From JAWLEP01 sp964553045 (GTDB lineage: Bacteria; Fermentibacterota; Fermentibacteria; Fermentibacterales; JCC-6): a DNA stretch of 64,000 nucleotides. Shown here in pieces: positions 50,907 through 58,147 of this stretch (positions are counted from its first letter, which is position 1; every line of letters starts with the position of its first letter). Where the stretch lies: assembly GCA_964553045.1 (NCBI GenBank), contig CAZKJG010000007.1, positions 62,001 to 126,000 on the forward strand, in the 5' to 3' direction. A program made the translations under genes and the position numbers. The notes beneath the pieces were generated by a model. The model was given only the letters and a program-made list of their open reading frames with translations, made no database searches and was not told the origin of the DNA.

Positions 50907-51885
50907 GCTTCCGCCCGGCGATGTGCCCCTCTGCGACTACCTCGGCAGGCGGGATCCGTCCGCGGCCGCAAGGGAGATCATCGCCGGACTGCGGGCCGAC
51001 CCGAGGAGCATTCCCAGCCGGTACTTCTACGACGAGAGGGGCTCGCGGCTCTTCGAGGAGATAACCCGACTGCCCGAGTACTACCCCACCAGGACGGAGA
51101 AGTCCATCCTGAGGGAGAACGCCTCCCGGCTGGTGGGCGGAGCCGACGGGCTGACCATCGTCGAGCTGGGCAGCGGGGACTGCTCGAAGGTCTCGATTCT
51201 TCTGGATGCCGTGCCCGGGGAATCCCTTGAGTCCGTGCGCTACATGCCTGTCGATGTCAGCCGTTCGGCGCTGGCCCGGTCGGCGGGGGAGCTTATCCGG
51301 TCCTATCCGGGGCTGAGCGTTGTCTGTCTGCGCGACGACTTCCGCCGCTGCCCCTCCAGGATTCCCGCCGACGGGAAAAGGCTGATCCTCTTCCTCGGGA
51401 GCACGATAGGCAACCTGCGAAAGGAAGAGGCGGCCGGCCTTCTGTCCGCCCTCGCGGGGTCCATGGACACCGGCGACAGGCTGCTGCTGGGGCTGGACAT
51501 GCTCAAGCAGAGGAGGGTCCTGGAACGGGCCTACAACGATTCGAAGGGCATAACCGCCCACTTCAACCGAAACATCCTGCGGGTGGCCAACCGGATCGCG
51601 AAGACGGACTTCAGGCCGGAGCAGTTCGTCCACAGGGCTTTCCTCAACGGGTCGCAGAGCAGCATCGAGATGCACCTCGAGGCCGCCAGGACCCTCAGCG
51701 TCGAAAGCCCCCTGCTGGACGGGCCCCTGAGCCTGAGCACCGGGGAGCGCATACACACCGAGACCTCCCGCAAGTACTCAAGTGACGATATCGGCCTGCT
51801 CGCGGGCCGTGCCGGCCTCGCGCTGTCGGCCGTCTACAGCGACCGGCGGGGCTGGTTCTCGCTGGCCGAGATGGTTCCCGGCTGA
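50899..51885 (+). CDS. eanA: Histidine N-alpha-trimethyltransferase EanA (EgtD family)
   Basis: A 328-residue SAM methyltransferase of the EgtD family, which makes hercynine from histidine. The motifs are SIPSRYFYDERGSRLFEEI, LPEYYPTRTEKSIL, VELGSGDCSK, MPVDVSRSAL, LFLGSTIGNL and ERIHTETSRKYS. It starts inside eanB (8-bp overlap). With eanB it forms a complete two-step route to ergothioneine that needs no oxygen. Confidence 0.9.
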   Translation: MTELPPGDVPLCDYLGRRDPSAAAREIIAGLRADPRSIPSRYFYDERGSRLFEEITRLPEYYPTRTEKSILRENASRLVGGADGLTIVELGSGDCSKVSILLDAVPGESLESVRYMPVDVSRSALARSAGELIRSYPGLSVVCLRDDFRRCPSRIPADGKRLILFLGSTIGNLRKEEAAGLLSALAGSMDTGDRLLLGLDMLKQRRVLERAYNDSKGITAHFNRNILRVANRIAKTDFRPEQFVHRAFLNGSQSSIEMHLEAARTLSVESPLLDGPLSLSTGERIHTETSRKYSSDDIGLLAGRAGLALSAVYSDRRGWFSLAEMVPG

Positions 51886-52041
51886 CCATCCTGCCCCGGC
51901 CGCCTGCATACCCGGACCCGAAGGGCGTCATGGCAACGGGTACGCCTGCCACCCGCCTCGCACGATCGCCCCGGGTCTCGTATTGATCCGGTTGCTGAAC
52001 CGTTTTGCGGCATCGGCTGGAAATACACACGGGCGCATCGG

Positions 52042-52071
52042 TTGACAATATCCCTACCCACGCAATAGGGT
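52042..52071 (+). promoter_or_regulatory. Promoter of the leader-peptide operon
   Basis: Perfect -35 TTGACA at 52042-52047 and TAGGGT at 52066-52071, 18 bases apart. It precedes the leader peptide by about 40 bp in a locally AT-rich stretch. The remaining upstream gap (51886-52041) shows nothing recognisable. Confidence 0.45.
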
Positions 52072-52109
52072 TTATTTTTGACAAACCGAAGGAACTAGGA
52101 GGAGGACCG

Positions 52110-52142
52110 ATGAGGCTGACGCTTCGTATGCTCCAGACCTGA
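52110..52142 (+). CDS. Putative 10-residue leader peptide
   Basis: ATG at 52110 with a strong AGGAGGAGGACCG ribosome site encodes MRLTLRMLQT and stops at 52142. It is too short for a functional protein and sits 185 bp ahead of the methyltransferase in a hairpin-rich leader. It has two Arg, three Leu, two Thr and two Met, so a specific amino-acid sensor role is not obvious. Confidence 0.5.
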   Translation: MRLTLRMLQT

Positions 52143-52304
52143 GGGCCCGTGCTCGGGCCCGGTCCGGGCCCGATCGGAAGCGGATCCCAGGTCCTCGGCA
52201 CCCCGCCGGTCTAGAGTCCGGCACCTTCCGCGGCACCCGCCGCGGAAACCCTCTGCTGCAGGTTCGGGATCCCGCCCCGGAACCCGCGCACCGCACCGGT
52301 GCGC
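52143..52304 (+). promoter_or_regulatory. Structured 5' leader with mutually exclusive hairpins
   Basis: Directly after the leader peptide stop there are three GGGCCC-containing segments. The second (52154-52160) can pair with the first (52143-52149) or with the third (52166-52172), each giving a 7-bp stem. Further perfect stems lie at 52226-52234/52239-52247 (9 bp) and 52286-52293/52297-52304 (8 bp), the last just upstream of the methyltransferase ribosome site. No T-run follows, so simple rho-independent attenuation is not shown. Confidence 0.45.
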
Positions 52305-52327
52305 CAAAACGCAACGGAGGAGAAAAG

Positions 52328-53131
52328 ATGCGAGCTAAGACCGACAAGACTCTGGCCGACGTGCAGCAGGTCTACAGCGGCCCTGAGGGCATCCTGTGGG
52401 AGATGCTCATGGGTGAGCAGATCCACGTGGGCGGCGCGAAGAGTACGGAAGAACTGGCGGAGTTGGCCGGCATACGCAAGGGCCAGAAGGTGCTGGACCT
52501 GTGCAGCGCCCTGGGGGCGGGGCTGCGCTTCCTGGTCCGCGGCTACGGAGTGGAGGGGTACGGCCTGGAAGGAACCGGGCACATGGTCGAGGAGGCTCGC
52601 CGCCGCACCGAGGCCGACGGCCTGGCCGACCGCATCGAACAGAGGCTGGGCAACGTGCAGGAGATCCCCTGGGAAGACGGCACCTTCGACGTGGTGTGGG
52701 GCGAGGACGCCTGGTGCTACGTGGAGGACAAGCCGGCCATGATCACCGAGGCGGCCAGGGTACTGAAGCCCGGCGGCACCATTGCTTTCACCGACTGGAC
52801 AGAGGGACCCGGGGGCCTGCCGGAGGACGACGGCCTGCGGATCTGCAACTTCATGAAGTTCCCCTACGTGGAATCCCGCCACGGATGGGAGAAGCTGCTG
52901 GCCGACAACGGATTCGAGCTGGAGGTCTCCGAGGACCTCACCGAGGACTTCGCCGACTGGGTTGACTACTACATCCGCACGGTGGGCCAGCAGAAGACCT
53001 TCGACGCGCTGCGAATAATCGGCTGGGATATGGACCTCTTCGGGGCCATGGCCGCGGAGATGGCCTTCATGGCCGAGAAGGCCCACGAGGGGGCATTCGG
53101 CCGCAGTCGCCTGGTTGCCCGGAAGCGCTGA
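52328..53131 (+). CDS. SAM-dependent methyltransferase (sarcosine/dimethylglycine methyltransferase-like)
   Basis: A 267-residue class I methyltransferase. It opens VYSGPEGILWEMLMGEQIHV and has VLDLCSALGAGLRFL (SAM site), VVWGEDAWCYVEDKP, LKPGGTIAFTDWTEG and LRIIGWDMDLF. The pattern resembles N-methyltransferases of the sarcosine/dimethylglycine type, but the substrate is unproven. ATG with GGAGGAG upstream. First structural gene after the leader, and nearly abutting the HgdB-like gene. Confidence 0.75.
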   Translation: MRAKTDKTLADVQQVYSGPEGILWEMLMGEQIHVGGAKSTEELAELAGIRKGQKVLDLCSALGAGLRFLVRGYGVEGYGLEGTGHMVEEARRRTEADGLADRIEQRLGNVQEIPWEDGTFDVVWGEDAWCYVEDKPAMITEAARVLKPGGTIAFTDWTEGPGGLPEDDGLRICNFMKFPYVESRHGWEKLLADNGFELEVSEDLTEDFADWVDYYIRTVGQQKTFDALRIIGWDMDLFGAMAAEMAFMAEKAHEGAFGRSRLVARKR

Positions 53132-53132
53132 C

Positions 53133-54209
53133 TTGCCGAAGAGGACCAACCCGCCGACAGGCCACCTGCGGGGGGGCCCCGGCCCGGTTCTGGGCTATCT
53201 CTGCCGGGCCTTTCCCCCGGGCGTGGCAGTGGGGCTGGGGATGCTGCCTCTCCGGCCCGCCCGGACGCTCAGCGGGGCCATGGCCACGCGGGGGGAGAAA
53301 AGGGTGAGACCCGACATCTGCCCGGCGGTGAAGGCCGTCCTGGGCGCCGTCCTCACTGAGGTTGGCCCCGTTTCAGGGGTTGACGTCTGGGCCGGCCTGG
53401 CCACCTGCGACGGCATCAGGAGGCTTTTCGGCGAGCTGGAAGGAATGACGGGGGTGCCGGTGATTCCTTTGCACCTTCCCTCCACCAGGACGCCCGAGGC
53501 ATCCGGCTACTACGCCGGGGAGATGGAGGCATTCACAGCCACCGCCGTAGAGCGCGGCTTCTCCGGGGGCTGGGATTCCGCCCGGGCCGGCGAGTACGAA
53601 GCCACCCTCCGCCAGACAGCCGGCATGCTGCGCGGAGCCGCACTCTCCGGCGATGTCGAGCCCCTGAAGCTGGCGGGACTGCTGAGGGACTTCTCCGAGA
53701 CCCGCCCCACCGGAGGCGGCGACAGTCTGGCCCGCAGAATCGAACTGGCCGGGTCCGGCGAGTGGTCCACCTCCTACCGGGTAGCGGTGCTGGAGGTGCC
53801 TGGAGCCCCGGGCGACTGCCTCGTCCCGGAGGCTCTCTCGACCAGGGGTGCCGGAATGGTGGCCCTGGGCTGCGGCGCCCTGTGGGGGATACCGGAGGCT
53901 GAGCCTCCGGACTCGCCATCGCCGGGAGTCCTGGCGAGGGAGTACTTCGACGCCGTCCTCTGCGCCCGCTGCCGGCCCAACGATGCGGTATTCGGCCACC
54001 TTGAGCGTACCGTGGACGAGACCGGCGTGAACGGTCTGGTGGTGACCACCATGCGCTTCTGCGACATGTGGTTTGCGGAGCGACTCAGGCTCCGCGCCCG
54101 CCTCCCTGTGCCGGTGCTGGTGCTGGACCGGGACCTCTCCCCCGCCGGCCGGGAGACGGCGGCCAACAGGCTGGACGCCTTCCTGGACTCGCTGGAGGCG
54201 ACGCTGTGA
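53133..54209 (+). CDS. 2-hydroxyacyl-CoA dehydratase subunit-like protein (HgdB family)
   Basis: A 358-residue protein related to the D-component subunits of 2-hydroxyacyl-CoA dehydratases. It shows GYLCRAFPPGVAVGLGMLPLR at the N-terminus, DICPAVKAVLG, LATCDGIRRLF, VPVIPLHLPS, ARCRPND and TTMRFCDMW. The cysteines could hold one 4Fe-4S cluster. TTG at 53133, just after the methyltransferase stop, has GGAAG eight bases upstream; another TTG at 53115 is possible. Its stop overlaps the next start (GTGA). Confidence 0.7.
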   Translation: MPKRTNPPTGHLRGGPGPVLGYLCRAFPPGVAVGLGMLPLRPARTLSGAMATRGEKRVRPDICPAVKAVLGAVLTEVGPVSGVDVWAGLATCDGIRRLFGELEGMTGVPVIPLHLPSTRTPEASGYYAGEMEAFTATAVERGFSGGWDSARAGEYEATLRQTAGMLRGAALSGDVEPLKLAGLLRDFSETRPTGGGDSLARRIELAGSGEWSTSYRVAVLEVPGAPGDCLVPEALSTRGAGMVALGCGALWGIPEAEPPDSPSPGVLAREYFDAVLCARCRPNDAVFGHLERTVDETGVNGLVVTTMRFCDMWFAERLRLRARLPVPVLVLDRDLSPAGRETAANRLDAFLDSLEATL

Positions 54210-56737
54210 GAGACCCGGTGACCAAGCTGAGCGTGCATCAGTGGGAGGACCGGATAAGAGAGGTTCCGGAGGAGTACGTGGACCGCTGCCGCTTCCTTCG
54301 GGACCTGGTCCCGGGCGGCATACGCTATCTCTACAGCCCCTGGGAGTACTCGTGCCGCGGCGACACCCTGCTGCGCAGGCTCGGCTTCGACAGCTCCCGG
54401 GAGGGGCTGCGGCTGTGGAGCTTCCTCTTCAGCGAGCGCGACCGCCTCTTCCTGGCCTCCGAGAAGGGCTGGAAGGTGGTGGCCCTGATGAAGGACCTGG
54501 GGCAGACGGCACCGCTGGCCTACGCCTTCCCGGAGCTGCTGGCCTTCTACGCCGACGAGCTCTGGTGGGCCCCCTGCTTCAGCGAGGAGCCCCACCTGCT
54601 GGAAGAGGCCACCAGGCTGGGCGCCGGCGAGGAGATGTGCTTCGTACGGGCCGCCCTGGGGGCCATGGTGACCCTGGACTACTTCCCTGCCCCCGACCTG
54701 TGCATAGCGGCGGTGGGAGCGGTCTGCGACGACTTCTCGGCGGTGATGCAGCTCATCGAGGCCCGGGGGCACCAGGTCCACTGGTGGGAGATGCCCCAGC
54801 TTCCCCCCGGCAACCGCGGCGCGTACCACCGGTTCGTCCGGGGCCAGCTGCGAGGGGTCGTGGGAGCCCTGGAGGAGCTCACCGGCAGGGCGGCCACCCC
54901 GGAGATGCTCCGCCGCGGGGTGGATATGTTCAGCAGGCTCCGGGGCAGGACCGCCCGTCTGAGGGAACTGGTCTACACTGCCAGGAGGCCGCCGCTTCCG
55001 GGCCTGGAGGCCTACCTGGCCGAGTTCCTGGCCATTCACGCCTGCAGCGAGCCGGTGGAGGTGTTCGCCGTCCTGGACGACCTGATCGGCCTGGCCGAGT
55101 CCAGGCTGGAGCGCGGCCTCTCGCCGCTGGGGGCGGACGACCCCATCCGTGTCCACTGGGTCAGCCCCCCCACGGACGCGGCCCTGGTTCCGCTGCTGGA
55201 GGATCTGGGGGGCTGCATAGCCGGCACCGACTACCTGATCAACCATGCCTTCACGCCCTTCGCGGAGGGCGAGCCCCTGGACGCCGTGGCCCGCAGCTGC
55301 GAGACCGACCGGCTGGCAGGCCCCGTGAGCGCCCGGGCGGAGCGGATAGTGGAGGACGCCCGCAAGTACGGGGCCGAGGGCGTGATCATCTCCGGCATCT
55401 TCGGCGCCAGCCACTGCCCCTGGGACGAGAAGATCATCTCCAGGGCAGTGGAGGAACAGCTGGGCATACCCGTCCTCTCCTTCGACGTGCCCTTCTCCCC
55501 CGGCAGGCTCTCCGAGCAGGTCACCGGGCGTATGGAGGCCTTCATGGACCTGCTGCGCAGCCGCCGGGGCAGCACTGTGGCGGTAACCGCCCCGGCAAAC
55601 GCCCCCGAGACCACCGACCCCATGGACTACTTCCGCAACTCCATGGCGGTCGAGACCGACGAGGTCCGCCGCCTCAAGCGCCAGGGCCGGGGAGTGGTGG
55701 GCATCTACTGCGAGTACACGCCCAGGGACCTGATACGGGCGGCAGGGGCTCTGCCGGTATGCCTGTGCGGCGCCAGCCGCCGGACCATCCCTCCGGCGGA
55801 GACGGTCCTTCCCGCCAACCTGTGCCCGCTGATCAAGTCGTCCTTCGGCTACATCCTCACCGGGCGGTGCCCGTTCTTCATGGTTTCCGACCTGGTGGTG
55901 GCGGAGACCACGTGTGACGGCAAGAAGAAGATGTACGAGCTGATAGCCGACAGAAAGCCGCAGCACATACTGGAGCTCACCCAGAAGCCCGGCGAGGAGG
56001 CGGCCCGCCGGCACTGGTTCAGAGAGGTGACCAAGCTCAAAGACCGCCTGGAAGAGGTCTTCGACACAGAGGTGACCGACGGAGCCATGCGCGGCGCCAT
56101 CGGGGAGATGAACGCCGAGCGCAGCCTCCTCCGTCAGGCCATGATGCTGGGGGCCGAGGAGCGACCCGTACTCTCCGGAACCGAGCTGGCCAGGCTCCGT
56201 TATCGCGTCAGCGGCCTGTCCGTCCACAGGGAGATGCTGAAGCGGGTTTTGGACCTGGCCGGGAAGAGGCGCGAGTCCGGGGAGTACGCAGCGCCGGAGG
56301 GCACCCCCAGGGTGATAGTCTCCGGATGCCCCATGGCCGAGGGCACCCTGAAGGTCATAGAGACCATCGAGGAATCCGGCGGCATCGTGGTGGTGCAGGA
56401 GACCTGCTCGGGCTGGAAGCCCCTGGACCCCGTGTCCGAGGAGGGAGACCCGCTGGAGGCCATCGCAGAGAAGCACTTCCGCATACCCTGCTCCTGTATG
56501 ACGCCCAACAGCGGCAGGCTGGAGCTGCTGCGGGAGCTGGCGGAGACCTTCCGGGCAGAGGCGGTTGTGGACCTGGTCTGGCAGGCGTGCCACACCTACA
56601 GCGTGGAATCCTTCAGCGTGTCGAAGTTCGTGAAAGAGGAGCTGGGCCTCTCCTACCTGAAGGTGGAGACCGACTACTCCAACGCCGACAGGGAGAGGCT
56701 GGGCATAAGGATACAGACCCTTCTGGAGATGGTATGA
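54206..56737 (+). CDS. Fused HgdB-like module and double-cubane-cluster protein
   Basis: An 843-residue protein. Residues 1-470 are a second, divergent HgdB-like module (YSPWEYSCRGDTLLRRLG, DELWWAPCFSEEPHL, GIFGASHCPWDEKI). Residues 480-843 match the double-cubane-cluster protein family (YjiM-like): VGIYCEYTPRDLIRAAGALP, ANLCPLIKSSFGYIL, VVAETTCDGKKKMYELI and GCPMAEGTLK, with many conserved Cys. Those proteins use ATP-driven electrons at a double 4Fe-4S cluster to reduce small molecules. GTG start at 54206, GGAGG seven bases upstream, overlaps the preceding stop. I know the two parts as separate proteins; the fusion is unusual. Confidence 0.75.
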   Translation: MRDPVTKLSVHQWEDRIREVPEEYVDRCRFLRDLVPGGIRYLYSPWEYSCRGDTLLRRLGFDSSREGLRLWSFLFSERDRLFLASEKGWKVVALMKDLGQTAPLAYAFPELLAFYADELWWAPCFSEEPHLLEEATRLGAGEEMCFVRAALGAMVTLDYFPAPDLCIAAVGAVCDDFSAVMQLIEARGHQVHWWEMPQLPPGNRGAYHRFVRGQLRGVVGALEELTGRAATPEMLRRGVDMFSRLRGRTARLRELVYTARRPPLPGLEAYLAEFLAIHACSEPVEVFAVLDDLIGLAESRLERGLSPLGADDPIRVHWVSPPTDAALVPLLEDLGGCIAGTDYLINHAFTPFAEGEPLDAVARSCETDRLAGPVSARAERIVEDARKYGAEGVIISGIFGASHCPWDEKIISRAVEEQLGIPVLSFDVPFSPGRLSEQVTGRMEAFMDLLRSRRGSTVAVTAPANAPETTDPMDYFRNSMAVETDEVRRLKRQGRGVVGIYCEYTPRDLIRAAGALPVCLCGASRRTIPPAETVLPANLCPLIKSSFGYILTGRCPFFMVSDLVVAETTCDGKKKMYELIADRKPQHILELTQKPGEEAARRHWFREVTKLKDRLEEVFDTEVTDGAMRGAIGEMNAERSLLRQAMMLGAEERPVLSGTELARLRYRVSGLSVHREMLKRVLDLAGKRRESGEYAAPEGTPRVIVSGCPMAEGTLKVIETIEESGGIVVVQETCSGWKPLDPVSEEGDPLEAIAEKHFRIPCSCMTPNSGRLELLRELAETFRAEAVVDLVWQACHTYSVESFSVSKFVKEELGLSYLKVETDYSNADRERLGIRIQTLLEMV

Positions 56738-56750
56738 GAGGTGGGTACAG

Positions 56751-57518
56751 GTGATCTACTGCGGAGTCGACATCGGCGCCAGGTCAACGGAGGTGGTGCT
56801 GTTCGACGGAGCCCAGGTTGTGGAGCAGGGCCTGGCCGACAGCGGCCACAGACCCTCGCAGAATGCAGACGCCCTGCTGGAGAGAACGCTGGCAGCCGCC
56901 GGTCTCTCCTCCGAAGAGATAGCCTCCACCGTGGCAACCGGCTACGGCAGGAACTACTTCCAGCGTGCTGACAGAGTCCTGTCGGAGATCATCTGCCACG
57001 CCACCGGTGTGGCCTATCTCTACCCGGGGGCCCGCACCGTCATAGACATCGGCGGCCAGGACTCCAAGATGATCCATCTCGACGGGAAGGGCAGGCCCAC
57101 GGACTTCACCATGAACGACCGCTGCGCAGCCGGTACAGGCAAGTTCATCGAGATGACGGGTCAGACGCTGCAGACCCCGGTGGACAGCATGGGCGAGTTC
57201 ACCAGGGGCCACATAGAGGCAGCGGAGATATCCTCGATGTGCGCCGTCTTCGCCGAGAGCGAGATAGTCGGCCTGCTGCAGCACGGCACGCCTCCCGAAA
57301 CCATACTGCGCGGGGTGTTCCGGTCGGTGGCCGCCCGAACGCTGACCATGGCCGGCCCCAACGCCATCCGTCCGCAGCTGGTCTTCACCGGCGGCGTGGC
57401 CAAGAACGGCGGCGTGGTCCGGGCCATGACCGAGGAGACCGGCCTGGAGGTCACCGTCCCTCCCGAACCCCAGATCACCGGCGCCCTGGGGGCGGCCATC
57501 GCCGCCTCCCGCCGGTGA
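56751..57518 (+). CDS. ATPase activator of dehydratase/double-cubane enzymes (HgdC/YjiL-like)
   Basis: A 255-residue ASKHA ATPase that injects low-potential electrons into its partner at the cost of ATP. DIGARSTEVVLFDG (phosphate loop), DIGGQDSKMIHL, NDRCAAGTGKF and ISSMCAVFAESEIVG are present, the two Cys being the ligands of the cluster held between two subunits. GTG start at 56751 with AGAGGTGG upstream. It is 13 bp after the fused reductase and is its obvious activator. Confidence 0.9.
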   Translation: MIYCGVDIGARSTEVVLFDGAQVVEQGLADSGHRPSQNADALLERTLAAAGLSSEEIASTVATGYGRNYFQRADRVLSEIICHATGVAYLYPGARTVIDIGGQDSKMIHLDGKGRPTDFTMNDRCAAGTGKFIEMTGQTLQTPVDSMGEFTRGHIEAAEISSMCAVFAESEIVGLLQHGTPPETILRGVFRSVAARTLTMAGPNAIRPQLVFTGGVAKNGGVVRAMTEETGLEVTVPPEPQITGALGAAIAASRR

Positions 57519-57608
57519 GAGGAAGTCTGTCCTGCAGCGCTCTTGTTCCCGCATCTCGCTCAGACGCTCCAGGGCCTTCAGAAGGCCGGGCCCGGCCCCG
57601 CGTAGGTG

Positions 57609-57663
57609 CCCGCGTAGATGCCAGGCACTTACGTTGAACGGTGATTACGTAGGGAATAGGCTT
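57609..57663 (+). repeat. Left copy of a 55-base sequence flanking the scaffold gap
   Basis: This 55-base stretch, ending directly at the gap, is identical to 57764-57818, which begins directly after it. It includes the left arm of the inverted-repeat element (57619-57637). Confidence 0.9.
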
Positions 57664-57763
57664 NNNNNNNNNNNNNNNNNNNNNNNNNNNNNNNNNNNNN
57701 NNNNNNNNNNNNNNNNNNNNNNNNNNNNNNNNNNNNNNNNNNNNNNNNNNNNNNNNNNNNNNN
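57664..57763. other. Assembly gap (100 N)
   Basis: Exactly 100 unknown bases, a conventional scaffold placeholder. The real distance is not known and could be negative. Confidence 0.99.
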
Positions 57764-57773
57764 CCCGCGTAGA

Positions 57774-57876
57774 TGCCAGGCACTTACGTTGAACGGTGAT
57801 TACGTAGGGAATAGGCTTCAGATGCCCTTGTAGAGGGATTTCCTACCTCTGCACCAATCAACGTAAGTGCCTGGCA
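57774..57876. repeat. REP-like inverted-repeat element
   Basis: Perfect 19-bp arms TGCCAGGCACTTACGTTGA at 57774-57792 and its complement at 57858-57876 enclose a 65-bp core. Repeats with this TGCCAGGCAC motif recur in many environmental genomes and are often linked to REP-associated tyrosine transposases (from memory). No transposase is near. Confidence 0.75.
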
Positions 57877-57989
57877 CCGGGTGGGGGCACCGGGTCCAGA
57901 TCGAAGTCCATGTCGACCACGTCGAAACCCTCCTCCGCGGAGAGCACATCCTCAGGGAACCGGTTCGCGGCCTCTGCAGATAGCGCTTC
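57877..57989 (-). pseudogene. Short gene remnant next to the repeat
   Basis: On the minus strand this stretch reads as protein-like sequence (EALSAEAANRFPEDVLSAEE, then FDVVDMDFDLDPVPPPG), bounded by an in-frame TGA upstream (57992-57990) and by the repeat downstream. On the other side of the gap, 57520-57590 also reads helical in the minus frame (LLKALERLSEMREQERC). They may be two halves of a small gene split by the repeat. No family recognised. The rest of 57519-58147 holds only the repeat, the gap and a promoter. Confidence 0.3.
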
Positions 57990-58012
57990 TCAGTTCTCCA
58001 CTACACTGCGGC

Positions 58013-58040
58013 TTGGCAGGCGGGAATGCTGATGTATATT
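58013..58040 (+). promoter_or_regulatory. Strong candidate promoter of the TPR-GGDEF gene
   Basis: TTGGCA at 58013-58018 and TATATT at 58035-58040, 16 bases apart, each matching consensus at five of six bases, about 108 bp before the start. Confidence 0.5.
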
Positions 58041-58147
58041 ACTGGTATAGAGCCTGTTAAGTACTGGCGCAGAATGTTTTGCCCATCTTATGCCCCCTTG
58101 TCGGAGGGGCGTGGTGAGGCCGTGAACGCCAGAAGCAACAGGGGTGG

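Noticed and set aside
53774..56593. A 939-residue open frame on the minus strand
   Set aside because: It is antisense to the clearly coding dehydratase genes, has low-complexity Leu/Gln/Gly-rich composition and no motif; a shadow of GC-rich third positions.
53133..57518. A standard 2-hydroxyglutaryl-CoA dehydratase operon
   Set aside because: No CoA-transferase or acyl-CoA dehydrogenase nearby and the main protein carries double-cubane signatures, so a fermentative dehydratase label would be too specific.
57664..57763. Protein of unknown residues across the N run
   Set aside because: It is an assembly placeholder, not sequence.
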